Numbered from the stretch's first letter, positions 10,801 to 20,271 are shown. The stretch: 43,132 nucleotides of DNA from Eubacteriales bacterium (GCA_028708525.1 JAQVYV010000003.1:1-43132), one strand, 5' to 3'. Numbers and translations: made by a program. Notes: generated by a model from the sequence alone, not told the origin.

Positions 10801-13800
10801 GGAGATATGGAAGAGTACATCTATGGGACCCGGAAGTACCACTACGCTCTATCCAACCGCTATTTCTCCATCGATCCTGCTACAAGTATCATTTCCGTTG
10901 ATGTCCCGGACGGGATCCGGTATATGGAATGCGATCTTACTCTTACTTGGAAGACAGATAAGCTGGCATTCAGCAAACATGATCTAACCGTCACTATACC
11001 TTTGGTATGGACGAATCTCTCAACATCCGAGCTTAATGAGAAATTTACCGTAAGTGTTAAAGCAGGAAATCCTTCGGAAGGATACAGAACGATCTGGAGT
11101 AGCAGGATAACCAAGAACAAATCATTCGATCTGCCTTCACAGGATGATATCCTCGGACTATTAAAATACTCTTCATACGATATCCCCGGATCGGGAAATC
11201 TCAGATATTCGTCATATACAGGATACGGCACTCAGAAAATCAAAGAACTTGCTGTTATGGAAGACACAACATACTATTTCGATCTTACAACAAGGACCTA
11301 TGATATGCCGGTCATGAAAGTGCAGAAGCAGGATGGAACTCTCCAAAGTATTACCGTTTCAGCAAAATACGGTGATAAGTTTGATTTGAGTTCTGTGAGA
11401 GTTTCCGGAACAAATGATTCAGAAACTCAGACATACACTTCTTTTTACCGGATAAACACTAAAGATACTTCAGGAAACGAGATTTCATCCGACACCGGAA
11501 GGATAATCGACACCGTGTTTGCACGCGAGCTCATCTCAGGCACTAGTTTTACTGCAGAGTACACAGACAACTCAGCAACCATAACATATGTGTTCACCGG
11601 AATCGACCTGCCTGTCAAAACCACTGTTATTCGAAAAGGCACAGTTCCTCCCGATATTTTTACGACTGAAGTTACTGCAATGAATGCAGTCGTCACCGGG
11701 ATTTCTCCTGTATTAGGTCCGGTCATGAGCTCAACAGAGTACAGTGTTGTATGTAAACTCCTTGAGAAGCCTGCTGTGATAAGAAAAGTAACTTTCATTA
11801 CAGGTGACCCGTCGCAAACAACTGCAGCCGATTATCCGGAAGGTGCAGTTATCATTGCTCCTTCTGCTCCGGAGCGTTACGGTTATGAGTTCACGGGTTG
11901 GTTCAGTTCGGATGCCCCTTCCGATCCTTATGTTTTTTCAACAATGCCTGAGCACGACCTTGAGCTTGTCGCAGGATGGAAAGCTAAAACTTCACAGATC
12001 ACTTTCGATCCTAATGAAGGTTCTATGCCCGAAGGAACCTCGGATGTCCTGACAGTAAACTTTGATTCTTCTTACGGACTGCTTCCTCTTCCGGTCAGGA
12101 CAGGATTTGCATTCATTGGCTGGTATACCGACCGTGTCAGCGGAATCAATGTTTTGGCATCAGATAAAGTGGATTCAATTGATGACCAAACGCTCTACGC
12201 TCACTGGGAAGAAAAGGATCCGATAGATCCTTTATGGATAACTTTCCCTGCAAATCAGATATACAAGTATAATTATGAACCAAGATCAGTCATTTTCTCA
12301 ACAGGAACAAGCGGATTAGCTTCGGAAAGCTTCGTTGTTCAATACAAACGGCAGAACCTCGACAGTGAGTGGATGGATATCGCAGAAAACGCCGGGACAT
12401 ATGATGTTAAAATAACTCGTCCGGAAGATGGTGTATACCGATCTTTTGAGAAAACCTACACGTCAGTGATGCAGATCAATAAAATATCCAGAACTATTCC
12501 CGCACCATCAAATTCATTTATTTTCAAGAGCAGCGTTGAGGCCTATAGGATCCCTTCTGACTCATATAAAGGTAATGGGACAGTCGAGTATGCATTACAC
12601 ATCTATAAAACAGGTGCTCCTTCGAGCGGATGGCAGACTTCACCGGTATTTATGAATGTTAAACCCGGCACGTATTATCTATATTCAAGAATCTCCGAAG
12701 GTGAGAATCACCTGGCTGCCGTGTCGTTTGCAAGCACCGCAGTTGAGGTGACACACGCATTAAGCCCCAGCTTCTTCAATCAATTCTGGATCGGAGTTAA
12801 AACAAGCGACATTGGCAGTGCCGGAACAGACTCCATCATCGAAGGATCGCTCAGCTTTTACGATTATAATTATTGTTCAGTATATGAGCTTAGCGGAAGT
12901 GAAAATGATCACGAAAGAGGTGATTATCGCAGATATTTCTTTTCTCCTCATTTTTACTTTAACACAGCACTGAAGCCTGATCCATGGATGATAAACCATG
13001 TCAGGATCGATTATGAAAAAAAGGGAACTGCTGCGGGCTGGCACTGCGAATATGTAAAGGTAGGAGTCGCTAACAACAACGGTTCATATTTCGGTGAATC
13101 ACTGTCCGGTATACCTGTCGGTCAGTGGTTCGGTGCGGAAGATCACGATAGCAAATATGTATCCTGGATCTCTCCCGCAGGTGCTACTGATGCCATGAAA
13201 CGAAACATCACTTCTGTTGGAAATTTCTACAGTGGTCTTCCTTCTTCAGTCGTTCTGGGGACAAACGAAACCGGATCATTTGATTTTACATATAATGGCC
13301 TTGTGACCGACCAGTATTCTGCATTTGCAGGTCTTGCTAACTATAACGTTTACGATCATTTCGATGCTCCTACACTCAGTGTTTCTGCGAACAAACCGGG
13401 ATATGATACCCTTATTCCCTATCACATCAACTCTTTCTCATTCAATAAATCTGCTTTGAGACAAGCTATGGCAGCAAACGGCGACCGGCAGATCGAACTT
13501 GATGTTACTCTTCAATTCCCGGTACGTTCGACTGTTGCTTCGACATCGACATATACTAAAAAAATGGTGATTTCTCTTGACGAACAGCTTCCTCTAAATT
13601 CAATGGCAGTATCTATGAGTTATCCGTCAAGAACATTTATGCCTCTTTACGCGATCGAAAAACGTCAAAAATCCGGCGATACTGTTGATTTTACGATCAC
13701 TGTACCTGAAAACACCGGTATGTGGGGCTTAAAGGCAAGGATCAGTTATGATCACGACCTGCTCACTCTGACAGGATCAAGGCTCGGAAATGTGTTCATC

Positions 13801-14994
13801 GGATCAGAAGTAACAACAACTGAAGATCTTGACAGCGAGAAATTTATTTTCCTGGCCAGCAGAGACGACTTCAACAATACTGTCATGACAGGAAATCTGA
13901 TAACACTTACCTTCCTTGTGAAAGCAGACTATGAACTTACTGAGCACCCGGTAACATATGAGATCGTACAGGCTATCGATTCCGAAAGTGATTTGAAAAC
14001 CTTCCTTCACGACGGCAGCGGACCTACAATAAGTGTTTCCGGAAATACTGCAGAAATACTTGTCTCAGACAAGGTCACAATAGACGCAAGAGGGGGAAGT
14101 GAAAACATACTCAAACTTGAAGTCAGTAAAGATTCGGGCGATTTCACTGATATAACAGAATCCTACGATTCAGGTCATCTCATATCGGTCAACGGTTCGT
14201 ACACTTTCAGAGTCACGGATACATCAGGAACTACAGCTTCTACTACTTTGATTTACACAAATCTCGATAGTGCCGGCCCTGTCCTCAATATCGATACCGG
14301 AAGTTACAGCGAAGGAACCTGGACAAATGGAGACGTGATTTTCAGACTGACCAACGAGACTGACAACCTTGGTTTGACCACTTTCATGTATAAACTCGGT
14401 AACGGAGATTGGCAGGAATACATAACCGAATTGATCGTTCCGTCTGATGGCGGTGTCAAGGCATATTCATTCAAGGCAATCAGTGAGAGCGGTATAGAAA
14501 GTGACATAAGTTCGTTCATCATTAGTCATGACTCGGTAGCACCTGTTGGTGAGATCAGCGTTGCTTCAAATATATGGAACACCTTGCTTAACGATATCAC
14601 CTTCGGGTTGTTTTTCCAAGAGACCCTAACAGTTGAAATCGAGGCGGAAGATGAAGACAGCGGGATAGCAAAGATCGAATACCATTTAGCAAACTCTGTA
14701 GTTGGTGATCCTGAAGGAATAGAAGATTGGACCGAATACACCGATACCTTCGATATCACTCCGAATAACAGCTATGTGATCTACGTTCGTTTTACTGACA
14801 TTGCCGGCAATAGTTCGATCATTTCTTCCAACGGGATCACTCTGAATGCGGACGAACCCGAACCGGATGACGATAATCCTCAGACTTCTGATACAGGTTT
14901 CCCTTATCTGTGGCTGATTCTGATGTTGTGTGCAGTATCTGCAGTATTTCCTTTTATTTCAATAAAAAGTCTTCTGAAAAATAACAAGGAATAG
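7852..14994 (+). CDS. Giant (~2380 aa) secreted multidomain surface protein: N-terminal dockerin, InlB-like repeats, cohesin-like domain, C-terminal PQTSD-TM anchor
   Basis: The ORF opens at 7711, but the best start is ATG 7852 after GGAGGTCATGTA, giving a signal peptide (KAKQLLAGFLVLILLVTGVPLELFAVKA). Dockerin repeats GDVNSDGLINQSDV / SDVNLDGTVDLIDLLLLKKYV. C-terminus PQTSDTGFPYLWLILMLCAVSAVFPFISIKSLLKNNKE. Confidence 0.92.
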   Translation: MSNHKPNFRKAKQLLAGFLVLILLVTGVPLELFAVKASEVLYGDVNSDGLINQSDVSDLTDHLAEYDIDIDEQASDVNLDGTVDLIDLLLLKKYVAGLDVILGESCVITFDTQGGSSVQPITVKKGTKLSQIPTTSKNGSTFLGWETTEGDTFYSEDLITDDLSLVAKFEELPPKEVLSLISFALTEQQPTLSFVILAAHDISADLVRTLISLTSMDGSDPVELDILYEGSDRFRVSAKTGFTPGASYELELAEGLTFENKADTIRTASFTIYKEEVSNITLNDDMVYIKDTDSMDYFLDGSSFPVPVLEAALLNSQANEAITGTFIYNNINFSVGDVLCIYENTDPRERDLLNEDYSDDKVAYIKVTEISGSTVTFTSLDESSVEDVIFIPDTIPFSVEALPSGECGTIPAAAYDNKAWISFGYTEPPEFDEGDFIVLYQGDFFDMTDESLVCFGRITSVSEDTLTYTRTTAEEIENSIDLFLKDSVDGDSLLENVDTQALSENIERQVMRSGFAVDAANYLAATATQLRGIGGELELGDDIKVKVEIGKSSKYFKDGIRLAVGIEGEFGVDIGEDAEMKIDLAATFVEEISVDVDVDAKAKWKWYFIIPVLKDLSFRTSVDLKNYAGVSVDVKVYTVEKDEGTLWSKLKEYKEEYGEIFDQIEEIEEKINEAKETYEKLQGYKEDLENLWATIPAAVAGDYEETLEALEGTNISDDLLGLLNMTSETELDAGVRDLMERYSEMLENESEWVELLNKEIFHTDIVIFIVAIGIDVNFIIKANINIALGANLEYVIGKRYSFWINVFSKTSGSSEMDLLDEKFAFQFYVMGALGLKMGIEAGVAVGLFSTKLGSIGLTVEFGPYIKLWGYFIYEYSKMRPANTNTWIYDERMMGALYLEFGIYLEMTFKAQLFNNAIKYEPTLLDKEWPLLTVGERNNVYDFAYEIEDDEVLIVKDTDNNSTTGISMILPDTYRLMSRIDLCEGDMEEYIYGTRKYHYALSNRYFSIDPATSIISVDVPDGIRYMECDLTLTWKTDKLAFSKHDLTVTIPLVWTNLSTSELNEKFTVSVKAGNPSEGYRTIWSSRITKNKSFDLPSQDDILGLLKYSSYDIPGSGNLRYSSYTGYGTQKIKELAVMEDTTYYFDLTTRTYDMPVMKVQKQDGTLQSITVSAKYGDKFDLSSVRVSGTNDSETQTYTSFYRINTKDTSGNEISSDTGRIIDTVFARELISGTSFTAEYTDNSATITYVFTGIDLPVKTTVIRKGTVPPDIFTTEVTAMNAVVTGISPVLGPVMSSTEYSVVCKLLEKPAVIRKVTFITGDPSQTTAADYPEGAVIIAPSAPERYGYEFTGWFSSDAPSDPYVFSTMPEHDLELVAGWKAKTSQITFDPNEGSMPEGTSDVLTVNFDSSYGLLPLPVRTGFAFIGWYTDRVSGINVLASDKVDSIDDQTLYAHWEEKDPIDPLWITFPANQIYKYNYEPRSVIFSTGTSGLASESFVVQYKRQNLDSEWMDIAENAGTYDVKITRPEDGVYRSFEKTYTSVMQINKISRTIPAPSNSFIFKSSVEAYRIPSDSYKGNGTVEYALHIYKTGAPSSGWQTSPVFMNVKPGTYYLYSRISEGENHLAAVSFASTAVEVTHALSPSFFNQFWIGVKTSDIGSAGTDSIIEGSLSFYDYNYCSVYELSGSENDHERGDYRRYFFSPHFYFNTALKPDPWMINHVRIDYEKKGTAAGWHCEYVKVGVANNNGSYFGESLSGIPVGQWFGAEDHDSKYVSWISPAGATDAMKRNITSVGNFYSGLPSSVVLGTNETGSFDFTYNGLVTDQYSAFAGLANYNVYDHFDAPTLSVSANKPGYDTLIPYHINSFSFNKSALRQAMAANGDRQIELDVTLQFPVRSTVASTSTYTKKMVISLDEQLPLNSMAVSMSYPSRTFMPLYAIEKRQKSGDTVDFTITVPENTGMWGLKARISYDHDLLTLTGSRLGNVFIGSEVTTTEDLDSEKFIFLASRDDFNNTVMTGNLITLTFLVKADYELTEHPVTYEIVQAIDSESDLKTFLHDGSGPTISVSGNTAEILVSDKVTIDARGGSENILKLEVSKDSGDFTDITESYDSGHLISVNGSYTFRVTDTSGTTASTTLIYTNLDSAGPVLNIDTGSYSEGTWTNGDVIFRLTNETDNLGLTTFMYKLGNGDWQEYITELIVPSDGGVKAYSFKAISESGIESDISSFIISHDSVAPVGEISVASNIWNTLLNDITFGLFFQETLTVEIEAEDEDSGIAKIEYHLANSVVGDPEGIEDWTEYTDTFDITPNNSYVIYVRFTDIAGNSSIISSNGITLNADEPEPDDDNPQTSDTGFPYLWLILMLCAVSAVFPFISIKSLLKNNKE
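7975..8155 (+). other. Type I-like dockerin domain (two EF-hand-like Ca2+ loops)
   Basis: DVNSDGLINQSD and DVNLDGTVDLID loops separated by a spacer, directly after the signal peptide. Confidence 0.85.
13600..14000 (+). other. Cohesin-like domain within the giant protein (approximate bounds)
   Basis: SGDTVDFTITVPENTGMWGLKARISYDHDLLTLTGSRLGNVF...GNLITLTFLVKAD resembles the cohesin core pattern. Confidence 0.6.
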
Positions 14995-15029
14995 CACCCG
15001 CAGGTCATTATTTACAGTGTTATGTTTTT

Positions 15030-15080
15030 GAGAAATTCCGTTTTTAACCTACGGTAGGTTAAAAACGGAATTTCTCTTTT
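15030..15080 (+). terminator. Strong intrinsic terminator (22-bp perfect stem, 3-nt loop, T tract)
   Basis: gagaaattccgtttttaaccta-cgg-taggttaaaaacggaatttctc followed by tttt, 35 bp past the giant gene stop. Also sits at the convergent LuxR-gene end. Confidence 0.85.
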
Positions 15081-15096
15081 CCCGCTGGGATTCTCC

Positions 15097-16515
15097 TCAT
15101 ACATCCGCCTGATTCTTAAGGATAGTACTAATAAGTTCGGCTCTTCCTGAAACATCATACTTTGAATAAATATTCCTTGCATGAGTTTTCACCGTACTTT
15201 CGCTGATATAAAGGGCTTCAGCTATAGCTTTATTGGATTTACCATCCAGCATTTGCTGAAGAACATCCCGTTCCCTGTCTGTTAAAGGATCAAGCGATCT
15301 GACGTTATATATCACTCCAGCCTGTTCATTTGCAGGCATATCTTTATATACCGACAAATAGACATGGCCTTTAAGCAGCATGTAAAGTTCTCTGTTCAAA
15401 GTCGGCAAAAGGACAAGAGTTATGCTTACAACGGCAAAAGCGATTGCAGCGATCTGTTCTTCCGGCAGATTTATCCCTGTAATACCCGATCCCAGTGATC
15501 CACCTGCCAGAACTCCGAAAACATTTGCTGAAAGCCCCACACCAAATATTCTAACAGGGTTGTCTGCATATTCAAGCATTTCTCCGATGATGCTCCACCA
15601 GAACAGATCCAAAACTCCGCAGGCTCCGAGCATCAAAGTATCAACAAAGATATAGTCTGCAGGATTTCGGTCCAAGAGCATGAATCCCAGAAACGAAGCC
15701 ATGATCATACCCATCCCGACATAAAGGATCAGAGAACGCTTTGCTTTGATCGGAAGATTTCTCATGATCAGCAGGGCTGTAATATAAGGCAACGCCCAAT
15801 ACCAGCTGGTCAGCCTCTGTAAATGTTCAAAAGCAGGATTTATGACTTGGTACATCAATCCTGAATTTATAGTTATAACAGAAACAAAGACAAAAAGCAT
15901 GACCATCGGTTTCTTGATCTCACCGGGAAGTTTCTTCTCATAATGATCGCTCCAGACTACGATTTGTTCAGCAGGCAGCAACCACATAAGTACCGCTCCC
16001 GGCACCAGACAAAACAAAGATAGCATCAGTCCGGTCTTCACTGAAAAATTAACTGTTATGTAATTTATCCCAATCATCAGGATATTCGATAATATCAGAA
16101 CATCAGCACAGGATTTTATCCTTTCATTCTTAAGTGTATAAGCTTTTAGAAAATACCCCCAGGATGCAACCATGCAGCCTGCAACAAATCCGGAAACAGC
16201 AAGCAGCGCAGTCCAGAATCGGACAATCGGCGAAGCACTGAAAAAGAAGGGCACTCCCGCAGCAAAACAAATCAATGTCCCTCCGACAAAAAAACGTTTA
16301 GCCATTATTGGCGAACGTATTATCCTTCCGGCTGTAAACAACCCCAGAAAATGTGAGACAATTGCCACAGTGATATAGATGCCGGAATCCTTACCGATCA
16401 TGTCAATAAGTTCGTATAATATCTGTCCTTCAAACAGAAAAGACAGCAAATAAGCAAATATAAATGAAAACGCTCCGACCGATATCCATCTGAAGCGTCT
16501 GTTTAAATCAAACAT
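15097..16515 (-). CDS. Membrane-embedded LuxR-family transcriptional regulator (multi-TM, MFS-like N-terminus + LuxR HTH)
   Basis: ORF 472 aa. About 12 hydrophobic segments followed by LTDRERDVLQQMLDGKSNKAIAEALYISESTVKTHARNIYSKYDV. Confidence 0.85.
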   Translation of the reverse strand: MFDLNRRFRWISVGAFSFIFAYLLSFLFEGQILYELIDMIGKDSGIYITVAIVSHFLGLFTAGRIIRSPIMAKRFFVGGTLICFAAGVPFFFSASPIVRFWTALLAVSGFVAGCMVASWGYFLKAYTLKNERIKSCADVLILSNILMIGINYITVNFSVKTGLMLSLFCLVPGAVLMWLLPAEQIVVWSDHYEKKLPGEIKKPMVMLFVFVSVITINSGLMYQVINPAFEHLQRLTSWYWALPYITALLIMRNLPIKAKRSLILYVGMGMIMASFLGFMLLDRNPADYIFVDTLMLGACGVLDLFWWSIIGEMLEYADNPVRIFGVGLSANVFGVLAGGSLGSGITGINLPEEQIAAIAFAVVSITLVLLPTLNRELYMLLKGHVYLSVYKDMPANEQAGVIYNVRSLDPLTDRERDVLQQMLDGKSNKAIAEALYISESTVKTHARNIYSKYDVSGRAELISTILKNQADV

Positions 16516-16581
16516 AAAATACGAACCTCATCGCATATCATTGACCGATTTTTCTGCTGAAATAATTATACCATTTTTACT

Positions 16582-19062
16582 CTATTTTCTTTGGAGCAGA
16601 TATTCATTGATCAATGTCATACCCGGTGATTCGTAATACGTGTAAACTTTCGCACTGTATCCGGTAGAGATTATCTCAACTCTCGTTATAGAAATCTTTT
16701 CATCTTCCGATTTAGTCAATTCATATATGTTATCGGATAATTTTTCAAGCACCAAGCCCGTATTGTAAGGATCCGCTTTACTTATAAAAGTTAGAGTAGG
16801 TCCGTTATAATGAAGTTCTACATCCGCTGACGGCTTTTCCCACGGTCCGTAATCATTCTCGATCTTGCCTTCGGGCAGATCATCCATGATCATTTCATCA
16901 TGAATGATGCAGGACTCATATATTCCGGTAATACTCTCCAGAAAGTCGGTGTCTTCGTTTTTCGGCACAGCTTTAATAACTATTCTGTAGAGTGTTTCAT
17001 CATCACGCTTGCCTGCATATGATCCGGAACCGGGGGAAAAACCAACCAGCTGGTTTGGCTGTCTTTTATCAAGAAGATCAGTTACATTTCTGTACAACCA
17101 GATATGGGAGGGAGATCCCAGGCTGTCATAGTCCGATTTCTGAAAAGACAATATGCATTCACCAGAGCTGTTAAACTCTGAATACATATCATTAAGGGCA
17201 AAAGAGGAATTCTTCGGGTAACCCAATACCGCATACCAACCTCTGAAAGACTTTGAAGGATCTGCTGACCGGATAACAACGTCATACCAAGGATCCTCTT
17301 CCTCAGGCAGCATCGGTATAGTGACTTGAGGAGTAGCCTCGGGTGTTATATCCGGAGTTATTTCAGGATCCGGTTCATCCTCATTCTGTATTTTTCTCGG
17401 CTGCAGAATAACATTCTGTACTGATTCATTAAAAGGTAACAAATCCACTGAATGGACCCTGTTGATGCCTTGTTGCATGTCAGATGCTCGTTTGTATAGT
17501 TCCAACTTCATCGGAAATCCGGCAGACTGATGCGCCAGCAACGTGAAACTTATTCTGCCACTGCCGGTTTCACTTAGCTTTCCCATCCATGCATTGGGAT
17601 CAGATTGACCGGATATCGGTGCTATACAAGCATAATAGCCGCCCCAGGTTGGCTTTTCGTCGCTGGGAACCGACTCTTTGATATCGACTGTAAATTTACT
17701 GTTATACAGGTCAGCGACTTTCTGAAAATCTTTTCTGCGTTCTTCCATGGTGTCAAGATTCATGTTCCTGCTGATTGAAATGAAAAGGCTTGTGAGATAA
17801 CTGATCAATTCCGATCTATGGATATTGGAGATGTTTTCACGGTCTTTCTGTGAAGGCCAAGGATACTTGGACAGCTTCCCGTTACTGTCGTAAGAATCTA
17901 TCCAGGATTCCCAGTCAGCGCCGGCTTTCTCCCAATATTCATTTGAATATCTGTTTATTTCACCTTCGATCAGCTCCAATGCTTTCTTCGGATCACTCTT
18001 GTTTTCCGTATATATTTCGTTAAACAACTTTTCCCAATCATTAAGTTTTCTGCTGATCCCGTTTCTGCGATAATATGCGTCGTACATATTCTTAGTGCTT
18101 TTATATTTGTTGTGCACTGCATAAGTACTCACTTCACTCAAAGCCAGATCTATCACTCCAACTCCTATATATGCCAGTTGAATGGATGGAGTTCCAAGAT
18201 TAACTGCCAAATCGAGCACTGCCTTCATTCCGCTTATCGAGGTCTCTTTAGCAGATGTTCCGTTATAATAGGCATCAAAAGCAAACCTCGAGCATGAGGC
18301 AGCAACTGACATAACAGTAAGTGAATCACCTAAGGCCGAACTCAGAGCATTATCATATGCACCGCCAAGCGAAAGTAGTGTCGGTACAGATGTTGCGGCA
18401 AAATATCCCGTTCCCCCCATTATATCTAAAGCTGACTTAACGATATCTTCTTTCCACGAAGGGCCTTGCTCAGTGAATTTCTCAAGTATATCCATTGCTT
18501 GTTGTGAAGTCATTGTTGCTGCATATACATCGACTGCGGAAATATAAGCACTGCGTTTGGATCGGTCTCTGACTGTAAAAACACCATATGTGGAGAAATG
18601 ATCCGTAATTATATGGATCTGATTCTTTTCAGTGTCGATAAAATAGAAGACATCCTCCCAGTCCCCGCTATCCGGATCAAGATACTTTCCGCAGACAGCA
18701 CTGCCTTCCTCTTCCTCAGGAATATCATTATCATCATACTGAATTACTATCTCTATCGCGCCTTTAGGTTGTCCTGACGACAGGATGAAATCATAGGCTA
18801 CTATTTCTATATCAGGGTCACTGTTTTCAGGTTCAACTTCACATATCAGAAGTTCTTCTCCTTCATCCAGAAGACTGCCAAAACAAACTTTTACCCCATC
18901 AACTTCAACTACAGTGTCGGAAACGCTTAGTTTATCTGACTCGGTGCCGGTACCTGAAGGCTCCCGAAGAGAGCGGATAAGTAACCATATACCTGTACCT
19001 CCGAGTATAAGGGAAATAATAAGAACAAACGCTATAGGTGCTTTGACCAATGGTGTTTTCAT
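16582..19062 (-). CDS. TM-anchored extracellular protein with ZU5-like N-terminal region and a duplicated beta domain; function unknown
   Basis: ORF 826 aa. TM AFVLIISLILGGTGIWLLI. EEEEGSAVCGKYLDPDSGDWEDV...HIITDHFSTYGVFTV. P/T/E linker DPEITPDITPEATPQVTIPMLPEEEDP between two similar segments (WGGYYACIAPI / FRGWYAVLGYP). Confidence 0.75.
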   Translation of the reverse strand: MKTPLVKAPIAFVLIISLILGGTGIWLLIRSLREPSGTGTESDKLSVSDTVVEVDGVKVCFGSLLDEGEELLICEVEPENSDPDIEIVAYDFILSSGQPKGAIEIVIQYDDNDIPEEEEGSAVCGKYLDPDSGDWEDVFYFIDTEKNQIHIITDHFSTYGVFTVRDRSKRSAYISAVDVYAATMTSQQAMDILEKFTEQGPSWKEDIVKSALDIMGGTGYFAATSVPTLLSLGGAYDNALSSALGDSLTVMSVAASCSRFAFDAYYNGTSAKETSISGMKAVLDLAVNLGTPSIQLAYIGVGVIDLALSEVSTYAVHNKYKSTKNMYDAYYRRNGISRKLNDWEKLFNEIYTENKSDPKKALELIEGEINRYSNEYWEKAGADWESWIDSYDSNGKLSKYPWPSQKDRENISNIHRSELISYLTSLFISISRNMNLDTMEERRKDFQKVADLYNSKFTVDIKESVPSDEKPTWGGYYACIAPISGQSDPNAWMGKLSETGSGRISFTLLAHQSAGFPMKLELYKRASDMQQGINRVHSVDLLPFNESVQNVILQPRKIQNEDEPDPEITPDITPEATPQVTIPMLPEEEDPWYDVVIRSADPSKSFRGWYAVLGYPKNSSFALNDMYSEFNSSGECILSFQKSDYDSLGSPSHIWLYRNVTDLLDKRQPNQLVGFSPGSGSYAGKRDDETLYRIVIKAVPKNEDTDFLESITGIYESCIIHDEMIMDDLPEGKIENDYGPWEKPSADVELHYNGPTLTFISKADPYNTGLVLEKLSDNIYELTKSEDEKISITRVEIISTGYSAKVYTYYESPGMTLINEYLLQRK

Positions 19063-19126
19063 ATAACAAGTCTATGATTTCAAGACAATAACGGCATCAT
19101 CCGAAAGGATGAAATCAGACAAAATC

Positions 19127-20269
19127 TCAATAATACGTTTCTATAACCAGTTTCCCCTTCTCACGAAGTTTCTCAGCAATCAGCTTTACGGCCGTCCGTC
19201 TTACCCTTACTCCCACCTGCTTGAATAGCATTGCTTCATGAGCATCATTCATAGCGTTCCCGATCATCAGATGGACAACATCCGCATCCAGCAGCATCAT
19301 ACACAAACGTTCTACGGCAGAATTTTCTGTAAAATCATCAATAGATTCTCCGAGTATGTTGTAAACCTGATTGAGCATTATAACACCTTCAGCAGTAAGG
19401 TCTATCCCATCGATCTCGTATTCAGGCGGAGACCCGAAAGCATTACCCATTTTGAGCATTTTCACTTTCCTCCCGGTCTCACGTGCAACGATATCTGCTG
19501 TACTGGATCCGCACACCGCCTTTCGGCCGGGCATGGAAATAAATTTTCTGACGTAGTCCTTATCCATCGAAGCTTTCGAGGGCGGACCTGTCATAACAGT
19601 AAGTTCATCAGCTTCTCTGCAGTGCAATACAGCCAGAGTGGTGTCATCCTCATATTTACCACCCATAAGTCCAGAACACATATCTGTTATCTTAGACGGC
19701 AGTTCCCTGATTTCCGAACCGGGTCTAAGCACACTGTTTATATATGCCGAAACATTACTGATACCTATTCCGAATCCATGACCGTGACCCAGTCCTGCCT
19801 GTGTTACACCATCCGAACATAATACTACAGAGTCACCAATATCCAGGACACCTGCAGCTTCTCCAACCACTTCATACCCCGCAGTAAAAAACTCCGGTTT
19901 CAGGACAGAAGATGTGCCATTCTTTATTATTATCGCTTCAGGAGCTTCATAAGTGAATACTGAAAACTGTCCGTCCGGCATTATAACTATTGCAGAAAAC
20001 GCAGAAAACGGAACATCCTCAGTTCTGGCTCTGTGCATGGACGATGCGACCATTTCTGCAGTAGCTCTGACCGAAACACCGCGTTTCAGAAGTTCAACTA
20101 TCCTGTTTGAACAAGAAATAGCCGCGATATTGGCATATATCCCGGATCCTATCCCATCACACAAAACGAATATCGTTCCTTCAGGCGATCTGCTGCATAT
20201 AGTATGATCACCGCAAACGATACCTCCGGTCTTAATATTCTGTGAAATTATATCCTCATAGAACTTCAT
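19127..20269 (-). CDS. SpoIIE/PP2C-family serine phosphatase with extra C-terminal domain, hydrogenase-associated
   Basis: ORF 380 aa. FVLCDGIGSG, GDSVVLCSDGVTQ, KYEDDTTLAVL phosphatase motifs. ~140 aa extra C-terminal domain. Starts 2 bp after the HydS-like ORF. Confidence 0.85.
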   Translation of the reverse strand: MKFYEDIISQNIKTGGIVCGDHTICSRSPEGTIFVLCDGIGSGIYANIAAISCSNRIVELLKRGVSVRATAEMVASSMHRARTEDVPFSAFSAIVIMPDGQFSVFTYEAPEAIIIKNGTSSVLKPEFFTAGYEVVGEAAGVLDIGDSVVLCSDGVTQAGLGHGHGFGIGISNVSAYINSVLRPGSEIRELPSKITDMCSGLMGGKYEDDTTLAVLHCREADELTVMTGPPSKASMDKDYVRKFISMPGRKAVCGSSTADIVARETGRKVKMLKMGNAFGSPPEYEIDGIDLTAEGVIMLNQVYNILGESIDDFTENSAVERLCMMLLDADVVHLMIGNAMNDAHEAMLFKQVGVRVRRTAVKLIAEKLREKGKLVIETYY

Positions 20270-20271
20270 CT

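Noticed and set aside
19238-19822. 194-aa plus-strand ORF opposite the PP2C gene
   Set aside because: Shadow ORF antisense to a clear phosphatase with conserved motifs.
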